Below, piece by piece: positions 39,638 through 51,108 of a DNA stretch of 64,000 nucleotides. The notes under the pieces were generated by a model. The model was given only the letters and a program-made list of their open reading frames with translations, did not search any database and was not told where the DNA came from. Both the position numbers and the translations under genes were made by a program. Source of the DNA: Tubulanus polymorphus (lineage: Eukaryota; Nemertea; Palaeonemertea; Tubulaniformes; Tubulanidae); NCBI RefSeq assembly GCF_964204645.1, contig NC_134028.1, forward strand, positions 12,999,001 to 13,063,000, given 5' to 3'. Positions within the stretch are counted from its first letter, which is position 1; each line of letters begins with the position of its first letter.

Positions 39638-42600
39638 ATGGGGGAGAATGAACACCAGCCAGAAAACAATAATGTTAATAAAAATCAATATTATTGCACA
39701 TATTGTAAAAAATACGTTGATACATCTAATAAAACACGACATGAAAAAACTGCAAATCATATAAAAAATGTAATAGATTTTGAATCTCCAGAAAATTCCA
39801 ATGAAAGAAAAGAAAGATTAGAAAATATGAATGTGGATGAAATAAAATGTGAAGTTTGTAATGAATTTATAGTAAAAAGGAATTATAATAGACATCTCGA
39901 ATCACAAAAACACCATCAAAATTTGAGTAATAATGTTTTAGGAAAAGATTATTTTAGCGATAAACCTCAAAAAGTAAAAAAACCAAATTCAAAAACTAAA
40001 TCCATTTCAAATAAACCTTACATGGAAAATGTTAGAAATTATATTGATTCACTAGAAATAAAAGATACAATTGAAATTTAGGAAACATTACATAGTAAAA
40101 TTGGTCCTGCAGCTATTATATTTAGATTTTTTAAAGGTACAACAATAGGAGATTATAGTAAATTTAATGAAATAATAGAAAAAATACTAGATTTGATAAC
40201 AGATGTTGAATATCCAAAAATTAGTATCTCTGGGAAAGTAAGTTTTATAAAGTCAGAAGAAAAAATGGATTATAATATTCAAACACACTCTGAAGAAATA
40301 ATTTCAAAACACAAATAAAAGAGAAGTTAGAAAAAATATTTAATGAATTTAAACGTCATATTGAAGAAAGATATTTTGAGGGTTCTGGCTTAACATTGAA
40401 TGAAATAATATATTTAGATTTAAATGTTTATAATACAAAAAGAAATAAAACATCAAAAAGTAATAAAATGTTTAAAAATGATTCAAACTTTACAACAGAA
40501 AAGGATATTAAAGCATTATCTCATATTAAATTACCATTTACCACAAAAGCAGTAATAAATATTCAAAATGAAGATAATAAATGTTTTCTATGGTCAATTA
40601 TTAGTTGCTTACATCCAACACAGGAAAATGTTTGTAGAATAACAGATTATCGGAAATATGAAACATTATATAAAATTGATCAATATCCAGTAACTATAAA
40701 AATGATTCCTAAAATAGAAAAAGTTAATAATTTAAAAATAATTGTATTCGAATTAATGCAATTACCAAAGACAAAAGGTGAAAATATTAAAGATTATACA
40801 TTGGAAGCTTTATATTTAACAGAATATTATAATGATGAAAATGCTATAGATTTGTTATATTACAAAAAATGAACATTATATGTGGTTAAAACAAATTGAT
40901 TTATTCTTTAGAACAGAAAGTGATCATCATCATAAGATTTATCTATGTAGAAAATGTTTATCTAAATTTATGACTGAGAATACATTATTAAAACATAAAG
41001 AAGTATGTGATAATAAAGATTTTTGTAAATTAATAATGCCAACAGAAAAAGATTATAAATTGAAATTTACTAATCATAAATTTAAGAATATCGTTCCATT
41101 TGTAATTTATGGGGATTTTGAATCGTTGAAAAAAGAATTAACTGATCAAGATAGAAAAGAAATATATAACAAAAAGCAATTATTAAAATCAATGGATAAA
41201 GGAAATGAATTAAATGAAGACACAATAAAAGACCCACCAATTATAAATACAATTAAAAAAGTTCATCAAAGAGCTGCTGCTTATGGAATTTATATAAAAT
41301 CAAATTATCCTGAATTATATGAAAGTCAATATATTTCTTTTAGAGGTGAAGATGTAGTTAATAATTTTTGTAACAAAATAATTGAATTAGAAAGTGATTT
41401 TGCAAAATTATTAAACAAAAATAAAAGAATAGTTATGACAAAAGAAGATGAAATTGATTTTAATTATGCAACTCATTGTTGTTATTGTGAAAAACGTTTT
41501 TATTCATTTGATAAAAAAGTTAGAGATCATGATCATTTAAATTCAAAATATCGTGGAGCTGCTCATGAAGATTGTAATTTACAAGCTAAAAAAGTAAATT
41601 TCGTTCCAATATTATTTCATAATTTATCCGGCTATGATACCCATCTATTTATAAAACAATTATCGGGAAAATTGGGCGCAATTAATCAAGAAATATAAGA
41701 ATATAATGCTATGAATGGTGTAAATGTAAGAAAAAATGATTTTAAACTATTAGCTAAAACATCTGAAAATTATATTTCATTTCAATTTGGTTGCATTAGA
41801 TTTTTAGATTCTTATAGATTTCTAGCAAGTTCATTAGATAATTTATCAAAAATTTTAGTTGATAATGATTTTGTTATAACTCGATATTATTATCCAAATG
41901 AACAAGATTTTAAATTATTGAGATATAAAGGTGCAATTCCTTATTCATTTTATAAAACACACAATGATTTTAATGTAACAGAATTATTAAAAGATCAATT
42001 TTATGATCAATTAAAAGAGGAGTATGTGAAAGATGAAGTGTTTAATAGAACATTAAATATTTGGAACCATTTTAAGATGAAAAATCATGGTGAATTAGTT
42101 GATTTATATTTAAAATCAGATGTTATGATATTGGCTGACATATTTGAAAAATCTAGAGAAGTTAATTTGAATCATTTCAATGTTGATCCTTGTTATTGCT
42201 ACTCTAGTCCTGGTTTAACCTGGCAATGTGGTTTAAAATATACAAATGTAGAATTAGATTTATTAAAAGAACCAGATATGGTTTTATTATTTGAAAAATC
42301 AATTAGAGGTGGAATTAGTGGTGTTATGGGAGATAGGTATTTTAAAGCAAATGATGAATATAAATTATTATATATTGACGCCAATAATTTATATGGTTGG
42401 GCAATGATGCAACCTCAACCATATAAAAATTTTATATTAACAGAAGTTGAAAATGATGATAAAACTAATTGGGAAAGCGCAATTATGAGTTTAGAAGATG
42501 AAGCACCAATTGGTTATTTCTTTGTAGTTGATTTAGAATATCCTGAAAATATAAAGTTTAAAACAAGAAACTTACCTTATTGCCAAGAACATTTAACTGT

Positions 42601-44696
42601 AGATGATAGTTATTTAAGTGAATACCAGAAGAAAATAAAACCGAAAGATCATGTTTTTACAGAAAAATTAATACTTACTCAAAATAATAAATACAATTAT
42701 ATTGTTCATTATAGAATGTTAAAATTTTATCTAAAACAAGGAATGAAATTAAAGAAAGTACATAGATATATTGAATTTAATCAATCGAAGTGGTTAGAAA
42801 AATATATAGATTTCAATACTCAACAGAGAACCATATCAAAAACAGATTTCGAAAAAGATTTCTTCAAATTAATGAACAATAGTTTTTATGGTAAAACATG
42901 TGAAAATATTAGAAATAGAAATGATATTGAATTAGTAAATAATTCTGAAAGATTAAGACTCCTACAATCAAGTCCTAGACATTTAGGAAATAAAAGATTT
43001 GAAGATTATTAAACAGCAGTTAAATTAAAAAGAACGTCAATGAAATTTAATAAACCTATATTCATTGGTTCAACTGTTTTAGAAGTATCAAAATTATTAA
43101 TGTATGATTTTTATTATAATGTTTTACAGCCACTTTTTGGGGAAAAGCATATTGAAATATTATATTTTGATTCTGTAACAGCTGACACCCCAATATTATT
43201 AAAATGTAATGATAAAATATTGATATGAAGAATTTCAGAAATAATTCCAAAACAAAATGAATGTTATATTTCATATGGTGAAAAAGAATTAATACAAATA
43301 AATGGATTAATGGATGTTTGGACAAGAAATGGATGGAAAAAATTAAAGAATATTATTAGGCATAAAACAAATAAGAAAATCTATATAGAGTTAGAACTAA
43401 ATTAGGGTTTGTTGATGTTACAGAAGACCATAGTTTAATTAAACGAAATGGTAATGAAATAAAACCAACTGATATAAAAATTGGAGATGAATTATTACAT
43501 AAAAGATTTTTCTAAAGAATATGAATCATATGTCATTTGATGAAATTATTGATAATATTTATAATATAGAACCCGAAACATTAGAAGAAAAAGAATATTT
43601 TATCAAAGGATTTTTCATGGGTGATGGTTCAGCAGGTTTGTATAATTATGTTAATCGCACTCAATATTGCTGGTATTTATGCAATCAAGATTTGAAATTA
43701 TTAGAAAGAATAAAGAAATTCTGTGAAGAAGTTTATTCACATAAAACATTCAAAATCATAGATATTATGAAATCATCGCAATGTTATAGAATACATGTGA
43801 ATAATCCTAAAGATTTTGCTACAAAATATAATGACGAATTCTAGATCCATGCAATAGTTAAAAGTAATACTTCAACTAAAGAAAAGATAGTTCCAGATTA
43901 TGTATTAAATTCAAAATATAATTTAAGAAAATGGTTCTTCATTGGATTCTATACTGCAGATGGTTCAAAAAAATATACGAGATCTCCAGTAATAACATTT
44001 GCGCAAAAAGGAAAAGTTTTTATATCAGGATTGAATATATTATGCAGTTCATTAGGATTTAATATGAATATAGAATTAATTAAATCTAAACCAAATTGTT
44101 TTAATTTAAGGCATACAGAAAAAGATTTAACTGAAGAAGTTAAAGATTTATTTGAAATATATAACCCATCAGATTATGTTTATGATTTATCAACTGAAGA
44201 TGGTACATTTAACTGTGGATTTCCATTAATAGCAGTCAATACTGACGCCTACATACTAAAAATCAAGACAAATGACATAACAAAAGACTTAAAAACATTA
44301 AAACATCATTTTGATCTTAGCAATTATCCCGAAGATCATGAACTATTTAGCAATGATAATAAAAAGATTCCTGGTAAGTTTAAAGATGAATTAGGGGGTG
44401 ATAAAATGATTGAATTTGTTGGGATAAGAAGTAAAATGTATAGTTACAGAACAAAAGATCATGAAGCTAAAAAGTTAAAAGGAATAACAAAACATGTGGT
44501 TGATAAACATATAGAATTTCAAGATTATATAAAGTGTTTATATAACTCAATTGTAATGAAACATAAAATGAATTGTTTAAGATCAGAAGATCACGAGATG
44601 TACATTAATGAAGTTGAAAAAACTAGTTTAAATCCATTTGATGATAAAAGACATATTTCAGATGATGGTATAAAAACATTACCTTATGGTTATTAA
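39638..44696 (+). pseudogene. polB: Family B DNA polymerase interrupted by an intein, element C
   Basis: Start ATG at 39638 in a T-run/AATAAATG context. Order: two C2H2-like fingers (CTYCKKY...H, CEVCNEF...H); CFLWSIISCLHP block (40583); zinc ribbon LCRKCLSKF; exonuclease motif YGDFESL; endonuclease-VII-like insert (CCYCEKRF...RDHDHLNSKYRGAAHEDC); NLSGYDTHLF; motif A YIDANNLYGWAM (42370); motif B DFFKLMNNSFYGKT (42860); motif C YFD|TDA split by the intein at 43172-44240. Stops at 40079, 40870, 41696 and 43010, with a frameshift near 40315. By family it performs protein-primed replication. Clearly diverged from the B copy, unlike the late genes. Confidence 0.87.
43172..44240 (+). other. Intein with LAGLIDADG homing-endonuclease motifs, in PolB motif C (degraded)
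   Basis: The insert interrupts YFD|TD and is absent from the otherwise alignable B gene (6964-6980). Splicing block A is SVTADTPILL with Ser1 (43172). Block B is GFVDVTEDHSLI (43405-43440). LAGLIDADG motif 1 is FIKGFFMGDGS (about 43600) and motif 2 is WFFIGFYTADGS (about 43930). Block F is VYDLSTEDGTFNCG and block G is FPLIAVN followed by Thr+1 (44241). The usual penultimate His is Val. It is broken by TGA at 43226, two frameshifts (about 43385 and 43495) and TAG at 43842. This YxD|TD position is a known intein site in archaeal and giant-virus PolB. Confidence 0.92.
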
Positions 44697-45947
44697 AATG
44701 GATCAATATCATCAAACTCGAAATCACTATTCCTTTCTTCTTTTTCATTTAATTGTTCTTGTATAATTTGTTTAGGCTCTTCCATTTCATTCCATTTCAA
44801 ATGGAATTATAATATCTATGTTTAAATAATTTACAATCTTATTTAAAAAGAATTCATAATTTATTGAATCTGTTATTCTATTTTCCAAATAATACATTAA
44901 TATTTGTTTAAATATTTTTTTTATATTTTCCATATCTTCTTCTGTTAATTTAGGTTTTTCATAATAATCGTTAAATAATAAATATAAATACATTTTCTTC
45001 TGTTTTGTGTTAAATGTTGACGGAATAATTGTTTTTATAATATCTTTTTTAGTTATCTCACCATTTTTATTTTCTATCATTTTCATTTTTTCAAGCCATT
45101 GCATATATTCCGGTGTATGATCTTCTATAGAAAATATTTTAAAAATTTCATCTAGATAATATAATTTTGGATCTATGAGAAAATTTCTAGTTTTTTCTTC
45201 ACCCCATAAATTCTTTTGCCATCCATAATCAACACAAAATAACACAGTACCTTCTTGTCTTAAGGTCACATAACTACATTGTGGACATTTTCGTTTATAA
45301 TTTATTGTTAATAGATCTTCATTAAGCTCTTGGTATTTTCTTACGTTTTCTTTATGTTTTATTGTTCTATTATGTAGATTTGAATTACTTGTTGTAATAA
45401 TCAATTTACAATATTTACAATAATATGTTTTTCTTGTTAATTCATTATATTATTTTTTAACTTTTCAACTGTTTCTTTATTATCTGGTAACGTTTTCTCA
45501 TATTTTATTTTTTCTAATATATTATTTTTTTCTTTCATTGAATTCAATTTCAAATTTATTAGAAATTTTATCTATATGTGCTTTACGAAATTGATGATTC
45601 TCCCAATCTTCTATATTTTCAGGGCTATATTTTATTCGACAAGGCTCGCAGAAATGATCTTTTATATTATCCTTGTCATAGAATAAGAAAGGTCTTTTCC
45701 AAATAATTTCAGGTTCAACTTCAACAGAATTACTATTACTTTCGTTACTATCAACATTAGCCATTGCGCCATTAATTTTGCACTTCTCTGAGTGTTTTTT
45801 AACATAATTTCTTGAGAATAATTTATTAAATTTTGGACAGTTTAGTTTAGGGGGTTTATAATTTTCTTCATGTTTTTTCATATGTCGAGCCATATTACTT
45901 TTTCTTAGAAGTTCACCACAAATTTCACATGCTATCTTCTCATCCAT
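44693..45947 (-). pseudogene. Candidate VLTF3-like late transcription factor with zinc fingers
   Basis: The N-terminal part (45522-45947) has C2H2-like fingers (CEICGELLRKSNMARHMKKH and CEPCRIKYSPENIEDWENHQFRKAH). After a frame shift near 45480 another finger (YYCKYCKL...H) precedes a zinc ribbon-like CPQC...EGTVLFCVDYG. The C-terminal helical region (PKLTEEDMENIKKIF...YEFFLNKIVNYLNIDIIIPF) resembles the conserved end of poxvirus VLTF-3/A2-type proteins as I recall them. An acidic tail continues in another frame to 44693, overlapping the PolB stop. Assignment is tentative; it has no counterpart in B. Confidence 0.4.
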
Positions 45948-46031
45948 TTATTTAGGAAAAATTTTATTAAAATTAATTTTTAGTGATGAGCGGTAATTTT
46001 TATGTTATATGTTTATTTTATGTTATAAATA

Positions 46032-46793
46032 ATGGTAGAATTAAAAGAATACAGAATATTTGTTGATTCAAGAAAACTTACAAATTATAAATCTCATAAT
46101 TTACTAGTACAATTAGATAGAGAATTTAAGAATTGTGTTGATTTAAAATTAGTAAATATAAGTTTATGTAATTCTTTTTATAATATATCGGATAAAACTA
46201 TTGAAGATAATACTGTTTTAATTCATATTAGAAATGTAGATAAATGGTTTCATCTAATTTTAAAACCAGGATTATATAATTTAGAAACATTAGCTCAAGA
46301 AATTAATCGTAGAGCACGGTTGAAAATTAGAAGAGATGATAAATTTTTAATTAGATTTATAAAAAGTGATAGCACAAACAAAATTAAAATAAAGTTATAT
46401 GATGAAAGTCAACATGCATTTATGGTAAAAAAAAACCTATAGCTAAACTGTTAGGAATTGTACCAGATACTGTTACAGGAAACGTAGATGGTAATTCAAA
46501 TATAATACCTTTTACACACTTTTATTATTTATTGCAATTTAATCGAGCCTACAAAAACTTTCGAAGCAACTAAAGAAACAATTTGTAGTTCTAGTATACT
46601 AAATATTTTACCGCTAAAAAATGTTAAACAATTTGGAACTCAAATAAATTATAATTTAACAGAATGTGATTTTAAACCTTGCATTCCTCAATTTAATAAT
46701 TTTAAATTAGAAATAAGAAATCATAATGGATATTTAATTGATTTGAATAACTTTCCTGTGATATATGAATTAGTTATAAGATGTAGAGAGTAA
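46032..46793 (+). pseudogene. Penton-like minor capsid protein, element C
   Basis: The first 136 codons are open (VELKEYRIFVDSRK...CVDLKLVNISLCNSFYNIS...LKPGLYNLETLAQEIN). An extra A in an A-run at 46430 shifts the frame, and another indel lies near 46524. The end, FNNFKLEIRNHNGYLIDLNN...RCRE, is intact. LKPGLYNLETLAQEIN fits the turn-helix signature of Polinton penton homologues. Noticeably more divergent from B than the genes downstream. Confidence 0.5.
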
Positions 46794-46812
46794 TTTTTTC
46801 ATTATATAAATG
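46794..46812 (+). promoter_or_regulatory. Late-promoter-like start context (T-run + TATATAAATG)
   Basis: The upstream stop codon is directly followed by a T6 run, CAT, and TATATAAATG carrying the start codon at 46810. This spacing recurs at most late genes of all three elements. Confidence 0.5.
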
Positions 46813-47136
46813 AATATAACTGTTGGGCCGAGCATATGTTTTGGATTTGATTTTAAACGTGAGAAAGAAATGAAATTTAACGTTAATGATGTAATTACAC
46901 ATATCAAAAATATTACATTTTCTAATGAAACAACATTTGAGTATGAAACAACAATAGATAAAGAAACTTTGAATGTAGAAAAGATTACTAATTTAATTAG
47001 AGAATCTTTAAGATTTTATGAATTAGATGAAGATTTTATCATCGATGATATTAAAAATATAATAATTGAAATATATACAAATGAAACTAGTAATGAAATA
47101 AATGTTGAATTAATCATAAATAAAAAAATATTTTGA
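46810..47136 (+). pseudogene. 113-aa conserved Polinton protein, element C variant
   Basis: N-terminus NITVGPSICFGFDF as in B, middle region strongly divergent, and end truncated by a ~9-base loss with frame change near 47123 (…NKKIF). From about 47090 on, nucleotide similarity to B becomes almost complete, marking a recombination boundary. Confidence 0.55.
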
Positions 47137-47160
47137 TGATAGTAATTTTTTGATAAATAA

Positions 47161-47406
47161 ATGAGTGATAATAAGTGGATAATAACTGGATTATATAATG
47201 GCGCCTTACTATCAGTTGGAACTGTTGATTATTCAATGGTATTAAAAAAAGTATCAAAAATGGGAAGTGTTAATGTTGATAGATTTGATATAAATGATAT
47301 TTTAAAATTAACATTAGCAGTTACTTTATCTAATTTAACTATTGTTTATTTAGAAAAACAAAAATATATTCCTCCCATACAAATGCGTAATTATTTTACT
47401 AAATAA
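47161..47406 (+). CDS. 73-aa Polinton membrane protein, element C (stop lost, 81 codons)
   Basis: Same protein as at 12732, but the TAA after IPPI has become CAA, extending it to 81 codons; the new stop abuts the ATG of the 140-codon gene. Two apolar segments. Confidence 0.62.
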   Translation: MSDNKWIITGLYNGALLSVGTVDYSMVLKKVSKMGSVNVDRFDINDILKLTLAVTLSNLTIVYLEKQKYIPPIQMRNYFTK

Positions 47407-47829
47407 ATGGCTTCTGCAGTTATAACTATTATAGGATCGGCACTTGTTAACGCTTTAGCATTTACTGGTGGCGGTTATTTATTTAAACATATTGATAAAA
47501 ATGGATCATTAACAGAACAAAAAAGACATAACTTAGCATTAGAGAAATATAATAAAGCAGCAGAAGAATATAGAGAAAAGAGGCAAAACTATATGGATTA
47601 TATTAACAAAGAATTATATGATCAGAAGATTTCACATAGAGATTTTCAATCAGTCGATGATGCAATGAGTTTATATAACGCGGTAACCAATAAAGAAAAA
47701 TTTCATCTATACAAACCTAAATTATCAGATTATTATACCCCAAGTAATGAACAGAAGAAATATGAAATAATTTGGATTTTAGGGGGAACAGTTATTGTTA
47801 TATTTGTCGCTTATAAGTTTACTAATTAG
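47407..47829 (+). CDS. 140-aa conserved Polinton membrane protein, element C
   Basis: Intact and nearly identical to 12978 and 16412. N-terminal hydrophobic region, charged helical middle and C-terminal anchor. Near identity across elements, despite strongly diverged PolB, points to recent exchange or selection. Confidence 0.7.
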   Translation: MASAVITIIGSALVNALAFTGGGYLFKHIDKNGSLTEQKRHNLALEKYNKAAEEYREKRQNYMDYINKELYDQKISHRDFQSVDDAMSLYNAVTNKEKFHLYKPKLSDYYTPSNEQKKYEIIWILGGTVIVIFVAYKFTN

Positions 47830-47851
47830 TAATTTTTTTGCTAAATAAATG
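47830..47851 (+). promoter_or_regulatory. Late-promoter-like start context (T7 + TAAATAAATG)
   Basis: T-run (47833-47839), GC, then TAAATAAATG with the ATG of the 141-codon gene. The same string precedes 13421 and 16855 in B. Confidence 0.5.
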
Positions 47852-48274
47852 GATGATAATATTGATATTATTCCTCATGATATAAATAAAACTAAATTAA
47901 AAACATATTTAGAAAAGCAAATATTAGAATTTGAAAGTGACTTAAAAGTTAAAAAGAAAAAATATTTAAAATCTAAAATTATATATTATTTGATTATAAG
48001 TGGTTCGGTTACAATTAGTTCTGTAATAACATTTCTGGCAATATTCAGTCCATTAACACCTTTAGCTATATCAATTGGTGTATTAGGATTAAGTTCAAGT
48101 GTTTTAACTGGTTTAAGTTCAAAATTAAATATAAAAAGTAATAAAGAAAAAATTAAAACTGATATAAAAGAAATTAATGAATTAAAGAATACACTAGATT
48201 ATATAATAAGTTTAAATGGTCATATAACAGTTGAAGAACAAGATAAATTATTAAAAGAATTAATAAATTATTAA
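47849..48274 (+). CDS. 141-aa Polinton membrane protein, element C
   Basis: Intact. Basic N-terminal half (KVKKKKYLKSK), hydrophobic hairpin (about residues 48-92) and charged helical tail ending LLKELINY. As for 13421; role unknown. Confidence 0.65.
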   Translation: MDDNIDIIPHDINKTKLKTYLEKQILEFESDLKVKKKKYLKSKIIYYLIISGSVTISSVITFLAIFSPLTPLAISIGVLGLSSSVLTGLSSKLNIKSNKEKIKTDIKEINELKNTLDYIISLNGHITVEEQDKLLKELINY

Positions 48275-48293
48275 TTTTTTTATTATATAAATG
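48275..48293 (+). promoter_or_regulatory. Late-promoter-like start context (T7 + TATATAAATG)
   Basis: T-run directly after the stop of the 141-codon gene, then ATTATATAAATG with the start of the ~430-codon gene. The T-run could equally serve as a termination signal for the upstream transcript, as U-rich signals do in poxvirus early transcription. Confidence 0.5.
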
Positions 48294-49609
48294 GTAGATA
48301 GTTTTCCAAAAGCTTTCCAATATAATAAATCAATTAAATATAATATTCCAGCAATAGATTTAAATAAAGATATTACATATAGAAATGAAGTTTTAGATTC
48401 ATTAATTGATTTATATATTTATGTTACTGAAAGTAATAATTTTCATGTAAAGATGGAAAATATATTTCATGTGTATACAATTAATTTTAAAAATTTAAAT
48501 GAGGCAAAACAATGGTTATTAAAATCTAATATGAAGTATTGGCAGAACCAATTGAATTTTGCTGTTTATTGCGCAACAACAGGATGTGGAATTAGTTGGA
48601 ATGATCATTTAAACTAACCAAGTTTACCATTGATGTTATCTCTTTTTAGATTTCATACATATTTTCAAATAAAAATTAATATTAGATGAATTAGAATGTC
48701 CTTTACCAGGTTCAAAATATTTTAAAGAATTGAATAATAATATTAATTTTTCTAAGTTTTATAAAATATGTAATGAATTTAATATTAATTCAAATAAAGA
48801 TTTTAGAGCAAAAATTGGAACAATGGGTGGATTAGGAATATTATATACTAAAGAATTTGGAAAAATAATGACAAATTCAGATATAAGAACACTAAATTGG
48901 AATGAATTACCAAAATATTATAATAATATACAACAACAAAACAATAATGGTTGGGTTAATTTCATTTTAGAAAACAGTGAAGGTTTTACTCAAGCTGGTA
49001 TACAAAGAATCTATTAGAACTTATTTAATTTGTATTTTAGGCGCGCAAGTTGAAACAAGATCACCAATAATTGGAAACGATAACACTTCATTCGATGCGC
49101 AGAAACAATTTAAAGTATTATTTGAAGATTCAATTCATAATGATAAAAATAGATCGATTCCAGAAAACATTGTAAGATATCAAAATTATTTAGATAAATC
49201 ACATATTAGATTAAATTATTGTATAGGCCCTAATCTATTAATTATTTCTAATGATTTAGTATTAAAGATGGGAAACATAATTGGTTACAATAATCTAATT
49301 AAAACTGCAACAATAAATAATTCATTTGGATTGAATGATATAAATAAAAAGATTATTACTGCTCCAAAATTAATGGAAGGTGAAAAAAATAAAAAACACA
49401 TTCAATCAACAGAAACTAAAACTAATAATATTAAATTAAATAATGATTCTAAAATAAAAGATTACAATACATCAGAAAATATAAAAACTGATAATATTCA
49501 ACATGATATAATTAAAAATGATAATGATAATAAATTCCATGAAAATACTAAATTAGCTTTAACTTGTATAGGAATTCTTATAGGAGGAATATTATATTTT
49601 AAATTTTAA
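48291..49609 (+). pseudogene. Conserved ~430-codon Polinton protein, element C
   Basis: The best-preserved copy. N-terminal part open to a TAA at 48615 (after ISWNDHLN), an extra A near 48676, and a 7-base loss near 49010. Conserved blocks: ATTGCGISWNDHL, LDELECPLPGSKYF, MGGLGILYTKEFGK, SIRTYLICILGAQVETRS and SFDAQKQFKVLFEDSI. An asparagine/lysine-rich linker and a C-terminal hydrophobic anchor (LALTCIGILIGGILYF) follow. The anchor indicates a membrane or virion-surface location. No function recognised. Confidence 0.62.
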
Positions 49610-49625
49610 TTTTTTTATTATATTA

Positions 49626-51085
49626 ATGGATGTAAAAGGTGGAGAAGATATTGGAATAGATCCTTTTGATGAACCTTACATAACTGATGAACAACCACCT
49701 GATTTTAGTGAAACAAGTTTTAAAGGCGGTAATGAGCCAGGACGTAATTCTAATTTAAATACACCTGAATTTATTGATAAAACTCTTTCAAAGATAAGTA
49801 TTGAAAATGAAGTACCAGAATTAACAGAATAAGAATACAAATATAATGAAATTGCTAGTGATTTTAAACCAATATTAAAAAGATCTGGTTTCAATATACC
49901 AAATAAAGGTATGGATAAATTAGTAAAAGATTTAAAATTTTTTAGATGGTAATTATTATTGGAAATTGAAAGGCGACTATTATTTTAAGATTTCAAATCT
50001 TAAAAGTAACGATAAAATAATAACACAATCAACTTTTAATTTATTTAAACCAGATAGAATTAAGAAAATCATTAATGATGTTATAACTGATGTTACACAA
50101 GAAGAAAGAGATGATAATATAAAAGAATTTAAAAAAAGAAATGATTATTTTTTTGAAGATAATTAATGAAAATTTAAGACAAAAAAAAATTCTTAAAGAA
50201 GTTATTAATTCCAAAACTAGTAAACCTAATTCAAGAGAAGTTCAAACTGAAAAACTTTTACCGAATGGATTAATTGATGCAACAGATCAACAATTAGAAG
50301 ATTTAAATAATATATTTTCTGTTGAAGCAATTAGAGAAATTAAAAGTATAAGACTTGCATCTGATAAAATTGCGCATGATAAAAGTATAAGAGATATTGA
50401 AATTAGAAATTTAGAAAAAGAATTAACTGATAAAAATAAAGAAATAGAACAATTAAAGTCTGATTTAGATCATCAAGTAATTGATGAAATAGAATATAGG
50501 CAAAAAGAATAACGTTTAGAAAAAGAAAAAGATGATTTAGAATATAACATAGAATTACAAAAAGAAGAAATTAAATTATTGTTAAAATCATATGATTATA
50601 ATATAAATAGATTAAAAATAACTTTTAAAGATTTGTTGATAAAACCAGATTCTAAAATATCATTGAAAGATAGAATAAAGTTATTATTTAAATTAGAAGG
50701 AATAACAATTCTTTCAATTCTAACAGCTGTAACTATGTTATTTACAACAATTGGTTTAGCAATATCAAATTCTTTAAAATCTACTCCTACTCCAAATAAA
50801 CCAGATAAACCGCCGAATGATGATAATTCTATACAAGATAAAGTTAAAGATGGTTTGAAAAAATTAGCAAAATATTTATGGGAACTATCTAAAAAATCTG
50901 CTGCAGCTTTACCAGGAATTATTGCGTCAACTGTTGGTTTTATATTGAAATCTGCTGGGAATATTCTTAACTTTGCTGCTGAACATATTATTTTATTTCT
51001 AATTACAGTTGTAAGTGCTATTATTTTTGGGTTAGTGAATATGATATCAAAAAGATATCAAGAAAAAATAATAAAAAATAAATAA
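49626..51085 (+). pseudogene. Coiled-coil membrane protein, element C
   Basis: Acidic N-terminal part (49626-49832), stop at 49830, then frame changes near 49950 and 50150, a stop at 50510, and the C-terminal part open from 50579. Features as in B: long coiled coil (KELTDKNKEIEQLKSDLDHQ), hydrophobic segment, TPTPNKPDKPP linker and two C-terminal apolar segments. The N-terminal ~110 codons differ completely from B while the rest is close, so this is a variable region. Confidence 0.6.
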
Positions 51086-51108
51086 TTAATTTTTTTGTTA
51101 AATAAATG
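51086..51108 (+). promoter_or_regulatory. Late-promoter-like start context of the capsid gene
   Basis: AATTAAT, T7, G, then TTAAATAAATG with the capsid ATG at 51106. Identical in B upstream of 19906. Confidence 0.55.
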
